NCBI GenBank assembly: GCA_934393265.1
Contig: CAKRQL010000020.1
Span: 66,879-130,878 of the forward strand
DNA: 64,000 nucleotides
Direction: 5' to 3'
Origin: an uncultured Eubacteriales bacterium
GTDB lineage: Bacteria > Bacillota > Clostridia > Oscillospirales > CAG-272
In this document: positions 50,684 through 60,028 of the stretch, one piece after another
Layout: each line of letters begins with the position of its first letter
Position numbering within the stretch: the first letter of the stretch is position 1
Translations under genes and position numbers: made by a program
The notes under the pieces: generated by a model
What the model saw: only the letters and a program-made list of their open reading frames with translations
Database searches by the model: none
Told to the model about the DNA's origin: nothing

Positions 50684-50753
50684 GGCATTTTCTCCGTTTC
50701 GTATTTTTGGTTGATTTATGTAAATTTATAATTACATTCTGTCGATTTTGCGG

Positions 50754-52118
50754 CTATTCCCGAAGTCCTTTCGGATAATAGTTCTTTATCCTGTTGCCGA
50801 CGCGCTTTCCCCCGCCTATCACAGCCCCAGAGTAGCAGACGGCGATATATCCGTCGTCTCCGGTATCCGCGCTCTCTATCTCCTCGCCGTGCAGATATTG
50901 CTTTATGCGCGGGTCGCCCGGCAACAGCTCCTCGCGCCGGCGCATGAGGCTCCCGTAGGCGGAGAACATCTGATGATGCGGGCGGAGAACGCCGGAGCGG
51001 TATTCGCCGATTATCACCCCGCGGGACATGAGCCCCTTTCCCGGGAGCGGCAGACCCGACGGCGGTATAAAGAGAATATCGCCCGTGGCTCTTACGGGAA
51101 GTGTTACCCCGTGTACGAAATTTTCGCGTATAAATGCGTCGGCTGCCCGTGCGGTGTCGCCCCTCGGGGCGGGCGATGTATCCTTTATTACTGCCGTCTT
51201 TTCGTCCTCCCCGCCGTCTTTTCTCATAAGGCAGAGAAACTGACCCTCTCCGGGCGTCAGATATGGGTAAAACCTCCGGCATTCCTCTATATTTTTCGTT
51301 GTCACACCGGGAAGGCGTATTCCCGGGGCTGTCACCCTGCGTATCTCCTCCCTTACCGGGATTATCGAAAACTCCGGGTATCGCTCTGTAAACGCGGAGA
51401 CGGTCATTTCGTCCTCCTCCGGCGAGTATGTACACGTGGAGTAGAGGAGGAGCCCCCCGGGCTTCACCATTTTTGCGGCGGCGTCGAGTATTACAGCCTG
51501 TCTTTTCGCACATTCGCGCACATTGTTCTCAGACCAGTCGGAAACGGCGTCCTCACATTTTCTGAACATCCCCTCGCCTGAGCAGGGGGCGTCCGCCGCC
51601 ACGAGGTCAAAGAAAGCGGGGTACATTTTTGCGAGCTCCGACGTGTCAAGAGAGGTCACAGCCACATTCCTTAAGCCGAGCCGCTCGACATTCCCGACAA
51701 GTATCTTTGCCCGCTTGCCGACATATTCGTTCGAGAGGACCGCGCCGCCCTCTCCGACCGCCGCGGAAAGCTGTGAGGTCTTGCCGCCCGGGGCGGCGCA
51801 CAGGTCGGCGACCCGCCACCCTTCCTCAATATTCACCGCCGCGACGGGGCACATTGCCCCCGGGTCCTGCATATATATCATTCCGGCATGATGTTCCGGC
51901 GTCTGTCCGACGGGTACGTCACAGCTTTCAAGTACGTAGCCGCCGCGGACGTAGGCTATCTTTCGGAGAATGAATGGCGACGGCGCGGGGAGAGCGTCGC
52001 ATTTTGCGGGGTTTATCCGGAGCCCGCGCACCGCCTCCCCGTCGAGCGCGCGGAAAAACGCCGCGGCGTCGAGCCCCGGCAGGCGCTCCATTTTTTCAGT
52101 AAATCCGGCAGGTAACAA
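50754..52118 (-). CDS. RsmF/YebU-like rRNA cytosine-C5 methyltransferase
   Basis: A 454-residue NOL1/NOP2/Sun-family enzyme: LRINPAKC near 33, VADLCAAPGGKTSQL near 104 (SAM site), VAADAPCSGEGMFRK near 173 (motif IV Cys), and LLYSTCTYSPEEDE near 224 (nucleophile Cys). The C-terminal half resembles the PUA-like extension of RsmF. The frame opens with TTG 52118, 5 bases behind GGAGG; an ATG nine codons later is the alternative. It would methylate 16S rRNA. Confidence 0.92.
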   Translation of the reverse strand: MLPAGFTEKMERLPGLDAAAFFRALDGEAVRGLRINPAKCDALPAPSPFILRKIAYVRGGYVLESCDVPVGQTPEHHAGMIYMQDPGAMCPVAAVNIEEGWRVADLCAAPGGKTSQLSAAVGEGGAVLSNEYVGKRAKILVGNVERLGLRNVAVTSLDTSELAKMYPAFFDLVAADAPCSGEGMFRKCEDAVSDWSENNVRECAKRQAVILDAAAKMVKPGGLLLYSTCTYSPEEDEMTVSAFTERYPEFSIIPVREEIRRVTAPGIRLPGVTTKNIEECRRFYPYLTPGEGQFLCLMRKDGGEDEKTAVIKDTSPAPRGDTARAADAFIRENFVHGVTLPVRATGDILFIPPSGLPLPGKGLMSRGVIIGEYRSGVLRPHHQMFSAYGSLMRRREELLPGDPRIKQYLHGEEIESADTGDDGYIAVCYSGAVIGGGKRVGNRIKNYYPKGLRE

Positions 52119-52239
52119 GCAGCCCTCCGCGTTATGCCGTCAAGGCAGATTGGACAAGGATAATTATACCGCATATACATCCGCAAGTCAATATAAAACT
52201 CACTGGGGTATACCGCCCGCCGCCGGAGCCGGTCACGTA

Positions 52240-52268
52240 TTGACTTTTTTCTCCGTTTGTGATACAAT
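52240..52268 (+). promoter_or_regulatory. Promoter of the acyl-CoA synthetase gene
   Basis: TTGACT (52240-52245) and TACAAT (52263-52268) with a 17-bp spacer. Confidence 0.85.
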
Positions 52269-52330
52269 GTAACTGTTTTTGGCTTAGCTTGTCTTTGCCA
52301 TATCAATTTTCGGCGTAAGGAGTAATTCAG

Positions 52331-54061
52331 ATGCCACTTAAAAACAGGAAGAAAAACTATCCTCACTATGAGACCGTCCATATGAGAGATTTCCGCGACA
52401 TGGTTGAGAATTCCGCGAAGAATTTCGGGGACAGCTATGCGCTGACATTCAAGAAAAAGCCCTCCGACAAGGAGATGTCACATTATACTTACAGCCAGTC
52501 GCGCGACTACATCCGGGACATAGGCACAGAGTTTATTTCGATGGGAATGAGGGGAAAGACCGTCGCGATAATCGGCGAGGCGTCGCCCGAATGGGTGTTC
52601 ACCTACTTCTCGCTTATGGCGTGCGGCGCGATAACCGTTCCGATTGACAAGGAGCTGCCGGAGCCGGACATGCTCTCGATAATCCGCACCGCAAAGTGCG
52701 AATATGCGGTGTTCTCCTCCGTCGCGGAGAGTAAAATAGCCGCGATACGCGGAGAGTACACGGAGCTCACAGGGCTCGTCGAATGGGGCGGCACCACGGC
52801 GGAATACGCCCGCTCTATCGAGGATGTGCGCGCCGCAGGTAAGGCGAAGTATCTTTCCGGCGACAACTCCTATTATGACTATGAGATAGACCCGGAAGCA
52901 CTCGCCTCCATTGTCTTTACCTCCGGCACGACCGGAAAGGGCAAGGGCGTCATGCTCTCGCAGAAGAATATATGCTCGGATATGGAGCAGGGAATTTACA
53001 ACTTCCTTATCACCCCGCGCACCCTCTGCACTCTCCCCCCGCACCACACCTTCTGCTCGACCGTCAATCTCCTCGGGCATTACTGCCAGGGGTGCAACAT
53101 ATACATCTCCTCGGGGCTCCGCTACATTATGGGAGAGCTCAAGGAATTCAAGCCGACACACCTTATCCTCGTTCCGCTCTTTGTCGAGACCTTCTATAAG
53201 AGAATAATGGCAACGGCGGAGAAGCAGGGGAAGCTCGGCGCACTGAAAGCACTCATAAAAATATCCAACGGACTTCGCAAGGTAGGAATAGACCTGCGCC
53301 GCACACTCTTCAGATCGGTGCTCGATAACTTCGGCGGCGATCTTGAAATGATAATCTGCGGCGGCGCCGCCCTAAACCAGAATATCATAGATTTCTTTGA
53401 GGGGATAGGAATTGTAATTCTGAACGGCTACGGCATAACCGAGTGCGCACCGCTCATCTCCTGCAACAGAAACGAATACAGAAAGACCGGCTCGGTCGGT
53501 ATGCCTATCGTCGGCGGACAGCTGAAAATCCTTGACCCGGATGCAAACGGCGAGGGCGAGATATGCTATAAGGGTCCGAACGTCATGCTCGGCTACTTTG
53601 AGAACGAGGAAGCGACAAAGGCGGTGTTCACCGAGGACGGATATTTCCGCACCGGAGACTACGGCAGAGTTGAGCTTATCGACGGCGACCAGTGGATATA
53701 CATCACGGGGCGTCTGAAAAACCTCATAATCTTCTCGAACGGAAAGAATGTCTATCCCGAGGAGATAGAGACGGATATTCAGGGCGTCTACGGCGTGAAC
53801 GAGGTAGTCGTATATGCCGGAGAGTCGAAGTCCGATCCGTCAAAGGAAATAATAGTCGCGGAGATATATCCCGACTTCGACGGGCTGAAGCTGCACGGCA
53901 TTGAGGACGCACAGAAGTACTTCGAGGACGCGATAAAGGAAATCAACAAGAAGAACGTGTCCTACAAGGCTGTCGGAAAGGTGAAGCTCCGGAGCGAGGA
54001 GTTCCCGAAGAACACTTCAAAGAAGATAACGAGATTCAAGATAGACAAGTCGATAGACTGA
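52331..54061 (+). CDS. AMP-forming long-chain acyl-CoA synthetase-like protein
   Basis: A 576-residue member of the ANL superfamily. The P-loop is SIVFTSGTTGKGKGVML near residue 195, the A5 motif NGYGITECAPLIS near 365, the A7 motif FRTGDYGRV near 440, the A8 hinge TGRLKNLI near 455, and the A10 region with SKKITRFKI near the end. It resembles FadD-type or O-acyl-activating enzymes, yielding acyl-adenylate and a thioester. It stands alone behind its own promoter and AAGGAG. The acyl substrate is unknown. Confidence 0.9.
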   Translation: MPLKNRKKNYPHYETVHMRDFRDMVENSAKNFGDSYALTFKKKPSDKEMSHYTYSQSRDYIRDIGTEFISMGMRGKTVAIIGEASPEWVFTYFSLMACGAITVPIDKELPEPDMLSIIRTAKCEYAVFSSVAESKIAAIRGEYTELTGLVEWGGTTAEYARSIEDVRAAGKAKYLSGDNSYYDYEIDPEALASIVFTSGTTGKGKGVMLSQKNICSDMEQGIYNFLITPRTLCTLPPHHTFCSTVNLLGHYCQGCNIYISSGLRYIMGELKEFKPTHLILVPLFVETFYKRIMATAEKQGKLGALKALIKISNGLRKVGIDLRRTLFRSVLDNFGGDLEMIICGGAALNQNIIDFFEGIGIVILNGYGITECAPLISCNRNEYRKTGSVGMPIVGGQLKILDPDANGEGEICYKGPNVMLGYFENEEATKAVFTEDGYFRTGDYGRVELIDGDQWIYITGRLKNLIIFSNGKNVYPEEIETDIQGVYGVNEVVVYAGESKSDPSKEIIVAEIYPDFDGLKLHGIEDAQKYFEDAIKEINKKNVSYKAVGKVKLRSEEFPKNTSKKITRFKIDKSID

Positions 54062-54148
54062 TAATAAATCGGGAGGGCTGTCCCGTCGGGCGTAGCGTGC
54101 GGCGGGCGGCTCTCTTCCTATTTTCCAAATTAATTTGCGTTTTTTATA

Positions 54149-54178
54149 TTGTAATGAGAGCACCCCGTATGGTATACT
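54149..54178 (+). promoter_or_regulatory. Possible promoter of the M16 peptidase gene
   Basis: TTGTAA (54149-54154) and TATACT (54173-54178) with an 18-bp spacer, about 35 bases before the chosen TTG start. Confidence 0.55.
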
Positions 54179-54212
54179 TTCGTTGGGGATAAAACCTTGG
54201 AGTAAAAATATT

Positions 54213-55484
54213 TTGAGAGAAGAAAAATGCTTTTATTCGGCGTCCGGTGTTCCGGTGTATCTGTACGGCAACCCGGCGCTGCACGGCTTTTATATATCGC
54301 TTTTCCTCAGAGAGGGTAGCATGTACGAGGCGGCGGAGGAGTCCGGCATAACTCACTTTTTCGAGCACATTGCGATAAGAAATCTGAATAAGACTCTTGG
54401 CGGTGAGCTATATCGCAGGCTTGACCGTCTCGGGCTCGAGCTCAATGCCTCGACCTACTGCGAGATGGTGCAGTTTTATGTTTCGGGTGCGGCGGAGAAT
54501 TTTTACGCGGGGGCACAGCTCCTAACCTCGGTTCTCTCTCCGATAGTGCTCTCCCCGTCGGAGATAACCCTTGAGCGAAAGCGCATAAAGGCGGAAATAC
54601 GCGAGGGCGACGAGCGGACCTCGCTCACCGCATTTACAAATTCCCACCTTTTCGGGAGCACGGCGCTCTCCCGCCCGATAACCGGCACGCTCGGCAGTGT
54701 GTCGAAGATAGGGAAAAGAGAGCTTACGGCATTCAGAGAGCGCGCGCTTACGAGCGAAAATCTTTTCTTTTACGTCACCGGAAACGCCGGGGAGAGGGAG
54801 ACGGAAAAGCTAATAGAGTGTATCGACGGAATAAATATACCGCGCGGGGCGGGGCGGGACAATTTCGCGCCGGTCACTCCGGATTTTTCAAAGAGGGGCG
54901 GGGGCGTGTATATGAAAAACGCGGATTTCACCATGTGCCGTTTCTCGTTTGACACGGATATGACGCTTCTTTCCGTCCCGGAGCTTGACCTACTTTACGA
55001 CCTTCTTCTTAACGGATACAATTCGCGCCTGTTCATAGCACTCAGCGAGGAGCGAGGGCTGTTTTATGATGTGAACGGTCTTGCCGAGAGGTACCGGAAC
55101 ATCGGGCACTTCTCGTTTTCATTTGAGGTAAAGGATAAGGAGCTCTACGATGCGTGCGAGACCGTCGTCTCGATTTTGCGCGATATAAAGGAGCGCACGG
55201 TCGCGCCGGAGGAGATAATCCGCGCGGGCTATGTGACAAACAGCGGAATGCTCTACGACGACATGCGGGAACTTAATTTTACATTTGCCTATGACAATCA
55301 TATCCTCGGGCTCGGCTACGGGAGTATCGGAGAGCGGGCAGAGATGTATTCGTCGATAACTCCGGAACGCCTGCGCGAGGCTGCGCGGCGGCTCTTCACG
55401 GAGGATAACCTTACGCTCACTCTGAAGGCTGACACAAAGAGAGTTGATGCCGAAAGGCTCAAAAAAATAATTTCGGCACTTTAA
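54213..55484 (+). CDS. M16-family zinc peptidase (pitrilysin-like)
   Basis: The inverted zinc motif HxxEH appears as HFFEH near residue 47, with the third ligand Glu in LERKRIKAEIREGDER near 130. The second M16 half begins near 230 and contains the NGYNSRLFIALSEERGLFYDV segment. At 424 residues it is a two-domain, processing-peptidase-size member. The frame has no ATG at its front; TTG 54213 is 10 bases behind GGAG and gives the best start, and an earlier TTG at 54135 is possible. The substrate is unknown. Confidence 0.87.
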   Translation: MREEKCFYSASGVPVYLYGNPALHGFYISLFLREGSMYEAAEESGITHFFEHIAIRNLNKTLGGELYRRLDRLGLELNASTYCEMVQFYVSGAAENFYAGAQLLTSVLSPIVLSPSEITLERKRIKAEIREGDERTSLTAFTNSHLFGSTALSRPITGTLGSVSKIGKRELTAFRERALTSENLFFYVTGNAGERETEKLIECIDGINIPRGAGRDNFAPVTPDFSKRGGGVYMKNADFTMCRFSFDTDMTLLSVPELDLLYDLLLNGYNSRLFIALSEERGLFYDVNGLAERYRNIGHFSFSFEVKDKELYDACETVVSILRDIKERTVAPEEIIRAGYVTNSGMLYDDMRELNFTFAYDNHILGLGYGSIGERAEMYSSITPERLREAARRLFTEDNLTLTLKADTKRVDAERLKKIISAL

Positions 55485-55531
55485 TATTCAGGATAAAATA
55501 CGGATTACAGGAAAATACGGAGGACGGCTTA

Positions 55532-58345
55532 ATGGATTTTCGCAATATTGAGAACAAATATCGCGCGCTACCTTTCTGGTCGTGGAACGATAAGCTGAAT
55601 GTAAATGAAACCTTACGGCAGATAGGTATAATGGACGAGGCGGGGCTCGGCGGATTTTTCATGCACGCCCGCGGCGGCTTGCAGACCGAATACATGGGGG
55701 ATGAGTGGTTTGAAAATTTCCGCGCGTCATGCGACGAGGCGGCGCGCCGCGGTATGTACGCATGGGCATACGACGAGAAAGGGTGGCCCTCGGGCTTCGG
55801 CGGCGGGCTTGTCTCCGGGCGCGGCGTCCGGTATCAGGAGAAATTTCTCCGCTATGAGCCGGCGACGGAGGAAAATATAAGGAATGAGCGCACTATTCTC
55901 GTAAAGGACGGCAGGCGTTATTTCTGGGATGTGAACCGCTATTACGTCGACGTAATGGATAAGGAAGTTATCCGCACTTTTATTGAGGATATATACGAGA
56001 CATATTACAGAAAATTCGGAAATGTCTTTTCGGGATTTTTCACCGACGAGCCGCAGATGTCGAGAAACGGAATACCGTGGTCATTTGTCATTCCGGATAA
56101 GTTCTCGGAGAAGTACGGCTACGATATATGCGCACATATAGACGAGCTCTTCTTTGATGGCGAGAGCGCGGAGCGCACGCGCGCCGACTTCTGGCTCCTT
56201 GCGGGTGAGCTTTTCACCGAAAGCTACGCAAAGCAGATATACGAGTGGTGCACGGCGCACGGCTACGGTTTTACCGGGCATATGCTCCTTGAGGAGACTC
56301 TTATGGATCAGATGCTCCATAACGGTGCCGCAATGCCGAACTACGAGTATTTTACAATTCCGGGCATGGACTGGCTCTGCCGGAGGGTTTACGAGGCGCC
56401 GACGCCGATGCAGGTCGGCTCTGCCGCCGCACAGACGGGGAAGCGGCAGGTGCTCTCCGAGTCGTTTGCCCTCTGCGGGCATAATGTCAGCCATGCGGAG
56501 CTGAAAGGAATTTTCGAGTGGCAGGCGGTGCGCGGTATAAACCTGCTCTGTACACATCTTGAGGGGTATTCTCTCCGCGGCATAAGGAAGCGCGACTACC
56601 CGCCGGCTGTCTATTATCAGCAGCCCTGGTGGCGGGACGCGCGGATATTCTTTGACTTCGCAGCCCGCCTCGGTAAGATCCTTGCGGAGGGAGAACAGCG
56701 ACCGACAACGCTTGTTATCCACCCGGAGGGGTCGGCGTGGCGCCTCGGCTGTGAGGACGAGTACACCGGGAAAACCCACAGAATACGCGATATAGACGAC
56801 GCCTTTATGAAGGGAACCGTGCGTACGCTTGAAAGAAAGCACGTTCTCTATCACTTCGGAGACGAGCAGATGATGGCAAGGCTCGGGTCGGTCGAGGGCA
56901 CACGCCTGCGCGTAGGAGAGATGACTTACGAATATCTCGTAATACCGGAGAACGTGGGGCTTCTCCCGTCGACGGTGAGACTTATTGAGGACTTCCGCCG
57001 CTCCGGAGGAAAGATAGTCTCGGCTGATGAGCACCCGATAAATCCCGTCTGCCCGGAGAACCGGCTGACTTATACATACAGACATTACGACGGCTTTGAC
57101 GTGCATTATTTCGTCAACACCTTCGGCGACGAATGTGAGTGTGAATGTGCTGTCGGAAATCTCGTGCTTGACCTTGTGACCGGAGAGACAAAGCCATATG
57201 ACGGGCACATAAGGCTCGGTAAATACGAGTCGATAATGCTTATCGACGACGGAGGCGAGAGAGCGCCGAGAGCCCCGGAAAAAGCGTACACGCCCCTGCC
57301 GATAGAGGGCGAATGGGAGGTCGCGGGCGCGACATACAACTCCCTGACGCTCGACACCTGTGACTACTGGTTTGACGGGGAGCTCATGGGACGGGGTGCA
57401 TACGTTCTCGATATTCTCCCGAGGGCAAACGAGCTGCGCCGCCCGGTGGAGCTGCGCCAGCTTTACAGAGTGTCGGTGCGCGATGTTCCGAAAACCGTAT
57501 ATCTCTGCCTTGAGACCCCGGAGGAGTTCGGTATAAGGATAAACGGCGAGACGGTCCCGGTGCGTGACGCGGGGTATTTCCGGGACAGCTCCTTCCGTCT
57601 TATCGACATAGCCGGAGTGCTTCGAGCCGGGGTAAACGAAATAGAGCTTACCACTGTGCTTTCACAGAGCAGGGAGTGCTACGACCACATTGCCGACTCA
57701 TGGACCTGCGAGATAATGAAGAACAGCCTTTCCTATGATCGGGAAATAGAGCAGATATATCTTGTCGGCGACTTCGGGGTGGCTCTTCCGGACGATATAA
57801 CCGAAAAGCCGCGCAGGGCGTATATCTTCCGCGGTCAGCCGGAAATAGTCCGTTCACCGAAGAGCGTTGATGTGGAGCGGCTTGATTTCTCGGGCTATCC
57901 GGAGTTTGCGGGCGAGCTTACACTCAGAAAGAAAATCGCTCTCGGCGCGGATGAGCTCTGTCGTAAGGTTTCCCTCTTCGGAAAGGGGATAAATTCCGTA
58001 CACCTCTCGGTGAACGGACAGGAGGTCGCCGTCCGCATGTGGGGCGACTACACCGTCGATATATCACCCTATCTTCACGAGGGCGAAAACACGCTTGAAC
58101 TTCTTATCGTGAATAATCTTCGCAACATGCAGGGTCCCTTCCACCTCTCGGGCGAGTCGTATGTTGTCTCCCCCGGCTCGTTCTACCGTGAGTCGAATAT
58201 ATTCTCGCATAAGGCGGGGGCGGGCGAGTCGGATCACTCCGTGCTTCCGCACTGGACGGCGAACGACGAGTACTGCCTTGTCCATTTCGGAATGGGCGAC
58301 CGCTTTGCCGACAGCTCCGATCGCGGGGAGCCGAACGACTGGTAA
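55532..58345 (+). CDS. GH106-like glycoside hydrolase, possible alpha-L-rhamnosidase
   Basis: A 937-residue protein starting NKYRALPFWSWNDKLNVNET, with MDEAGLGGFFMHARGGL near 40 and YDEKGWPSGFGGG near 85, then FTDEPQMS near 170 and SESFALCGH near 305. This layout is typical of GH106-type and related large clostridial glycosidases: a TIM barrel, then beta-sandwich domains including a galactose-binding-like C-terminus (LFGKGINSVHLSVNGQEVAVRMWG). It has no signal peptide, so it would act on imported oligosaccharides. Rhamnose release would feed the BMC pathway, but the substrate is inferred. Confidence 0.78.
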   Translation: MDFRNIENKYRALPFWSWNDKLNVNETLRQIGIMDEAGLGGFFMHARGGLQTEYMGDEWFENFRASCDEAARRGMYAWAYDEKGWPSGFGGGLVSGRGVRYQEKFLRYEPATEENIRNERTILVKDGRRYFWDVNRYYVDVMDKEVIRTFIEDIYETYYRKFGNVFSGFFTDEPQMSRNGIPWSFVIPDKFSEKYGYDICAHIDELFFDGESAERTRADFWLLAGELFTESYAKQIYEWCTAHGYGFTGHMLLEETLMDQMLHNGAAMPNYEYFTIPGMDWLCRRVYEAPTPMQVGSAAAQTGKRQVLSESFALCGHNVSHAELKGIFEWQAVRGINLLCTHLEGYSLRGIRKRDYPPAVYYQQPWWRDARIFFDFAARLGKILAEGEQRPTTLVIHPEGSAWRLGCEDEYTGKTHRIRDIDDAFMKGTVRTLERKHVLYHFGDEQMMARLGSVEGTRLRVGEMTYEYLVIPENVGLLPSTVRLIEDFRRSGGKIVSADEHPINPVCPENRLTYTYRHYDGFDVHYFVNTFGDECECECAVGNLVLDLVTGETKPYDGHIRLGKYESIMLIDDGGERAPRAPEKAYTPLPIEGEWEVAGATYNSLTLDTCDYWFDGELMGRGAYVLDILPRANELRRPVELRQLYRVSVRDVPKTVYLCLETPEEFGIRINGETVPVRDAGYFRDSSFRLIDIAGVLRAGVNEIELTTVLSQSRECYDHIADSWTCEIMKNSLSYDREIEQIYLVGDFGVALPDDITEKPRRAYIFRGQPEIVRSPKSVDVERLDFSGYPEFAGELTLRKKIALGADELCRKVSLFGKGINSVHLSVNGQEVAVRMWGDYTVDISPYLHEGENTLELLIVNNLRNMQGPFHLSGESYVVSPGSFYRESNIFSHKAGAGESDHSVLPHWTANDEYCLVHFGMGDRFADSSDRGEPNDW

Positions 58346-58445
58346 GACGGCACCCGTGTACGGTTTGCGCCTGTATTTAAGGCTTAAATACATAAGAAAT
58401 ACCGCGCCACAGGCTCCGAAAAGAGGCTCGCGGCGCAGGTAAAAA

Positions 58446-58474
58446 GAGCCCGGCACATTCTGTGTGCCGGGCTC
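58446..58474. terminator. Terminator of prfB (bidirectional)
   Basis: GAGCCCGGCACA and TGTGCCGGGCTC form a 12-bp perfect stem; the minus strand continues with TTTTTA. A second, AT-rich palindrome (GTATTTAA-GGC-TTAAATAC) lies at 58373-58391. Confidence 0.9.
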
Positions 58475-58492
58475 CCGTATTTTCCGGGTAAA

Positions 58493-59614
58493 TCAGTTTT
58501 CCTCGGGCTTTTTCGATATGAATTTCAGGTAGGCATTTATGAAGCCGTCTATTTCGCCGTCCATAACCGCGTCGACATTTCCGTCCTCATAGCCGGTTCT
58601 CGTGTCTTTGACGAGGGTGTACGGCATAAAGACATAGCTGCGTATCTGACTGCCCCATTCGATGTTGGCTTTGTTGCCCTGTATATCCTCTATGCGGTCG
58701 AGCTTCTCGCGGATTTTTATCTCCATGAGCTTTGCGCGGAGCATCTTCATTGCGGTTTCCTTGTTCTGAAGCTGCGAGCGCTCGGTCTGACAGCCGACGA
58801 CTATTCCGGTAGGCTTGTGGACTATCCGTATTGCCGAGTCGGTTTTGTTTATGTGCTGTCCGCCCGCGCCGGAGGAGCGGTGCGCCGTGACCTCTATATC
58901 CTCGTCGCGTATGACTATCGTGTCGTCGTCGTCAAACTCCGGCATGACCTCGACAGATGCAAAGGAGGTGTGCCGTCTGCCGGAGGCGTCGAACGGAGAG
59001 ACTCTTACAAGGCGGTGGACGCCGTTCTCGCTTTTAAGGTATCCGTAGGCATTGAGCCCCTCTATCATGACGGTGGCGGATTTTATTCCCGCCTCGTCCC
59101 CGTCGAGCCAGTCGACGAGCTTTACATTATAGCCGTGGCTCTCACCCCACCGTGTGTAGAGGCGGTAGAGCATGGACGCCCAGTCCTGCGCCTCCGTTCC
59201 TCCGGCTCCGGGGTGGAAGGAGAGTATCGCGTTGTTTTTGTCATAAGGACCCGAGAGGAGCACCTCAATGCGCTTGCGCTCCGCCTCCGTCTCTATATAC
59301 GCCGTGTCGCTTACGACCTCGTCGACAGAGCTCTCGTCGTTTTCTTCTATCGCCATCTCGCAGAGGGTGAGCGTGTCCTCGAGCTTCGCGACAAGACGCT
59401 CGTAGCTTTCGACCTTATCCTTAAGCTGCTTTATTTCCTGCAATTTCTTTGAGGACTTCTCGGCGTCAGCCCAGAAATCCTGTACCAGTGTCTCGCGTTC
59501 GAGGTCGGCTGCCCGTGCCCGTGCCTCGTCAATGCGGAGCTGATTTCCGAGCTCGCGCATCGTGCCCTCCATGTCGACGAGCCGCCGCTTGGCATCTTCA
59601 AGTGCAACAATCAT
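58493..59614 (-). CDS. prfB: Peptide chain release factor 2
   Basis: A 373-residue class I release factor. The SPF tripeptide in VRVSPFDASG (near 210) marks it as RF2, reading UGA and UAA, and SSGAGGQHINKTDS (near 255) holds the GGQ that triggers peptide release. The reading frame is continuous from the start: there is no in-frame TGA or CTTTGA slippery site near codon 25, so the common autoregulatory +1 frameshift is absent. Confidence 0.96.
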   Translation of the reverse strand: MIVALEDAKRRLVDMEGTMRELGNQLRIDEARARAADLERETLVQDFWADAEKSSKKLQEIKQLKDKVESYERLVAKLEDTLTLCEMAIEENDESSVDEVVSDTAYIETEAERKRIEVLLSGPYDKNNAILSFHPGAGGTEAQDWASMLYRLYTRWGESHGYNVKLVDWLDGDEAGIKSATVMIEGLNAYGYLKSENGVHRLVRVSPFDASGRRHTSFASVEVMPEFDDDDTIVIRDEDIEVTAHRSSGAGGQHINKTDSAIRIVHKPTGIVVGCQTERSQLQNKETAMKMLRAKLMEIKIREKLDRIEDIQGNKANIEWGSQIRSYVFMPYTLVKDTRTGYEDGNVDAVMDGEIDGFINAYLKFISKKPEEN

Positions 59615-59650
59615 TTATAAATCTCCGTTATCGAATATTTCTCTCCGTAT

Positions 59651-59679
59651 ATTCTACCATATCGGAGCGCGGATGTAAA
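59651..59679 (-). promoter_or_regulatory. Promoter of prfB
   Basis: On the minus strand TTTACA (59674-59679) and TAGAAT (59651-59656) with a 17-bp spacer. Confidence 0.78.
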
Positions 59680-59749
59680 CCCCCGGGCGCGTATTTTTCT
59701 TGTCTGTGGTCTATCTTTCGCGTGTTTTATATATTTTAGGCGCAGATTG

Positions 59750-59778
59750 TTGATTTTTTTCTTATCGTGTGATAAAAT
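59750..59778 (+). promoter_or_regulatory. Promoter of the DUF1858-trmK unit
   Basis: TTGATT (59750-59755) and TAAAAT (59773-59778) with a 17-bp spacer. Confidence 0.7.
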
Positions 59779-59824
59779 AAAGAAAATAATTCCGGAGTGC
59801 CGGAAATCAGGGAGCTTTTCTGAA

Positions 59825-60028
59825 ATGGTTGTAACAAAAGATACACTTGTCGGCGATGTCATAGACTTTGATATGGACGCCGCGCGCTTTTTCTTCGAGA
59901 TAAATATGTATTGCGTCGGCTGCCCACATTCGAGGGGAGAGTCGATAGCCGAGGCATGCGCCGTCCACGGGGCGGATGCGGATGAGCTCGTCGCAAGGCT
60001 CAACGAGTACTTCTCCTCGAAGAAGTGA
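59825..60028 (+). CDS. DUF1858-domain protein
   Basis: A 67-residue protein, MVVTKDTLVGDVIDFDMDAA, then FFEINMYCVGCPHSRGESIAEACAVHG. The CVGCPHS motif with helices on each side is the DUF1858 (hybrid-cluster-protein-associated) signature. It probably binds a metal or redox partner through the two cysteines. I dropped 26 residues of the longest frame in favour of the ATG near GGGAG. It overlaps trmK by four bases. Confidence 0.85.
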   Translation: MVVTKDTLVGDVIDFDMDAARFFFEINMYCVGCPHSRGESIAEACAVHGADADELVARLNEYFSSKK

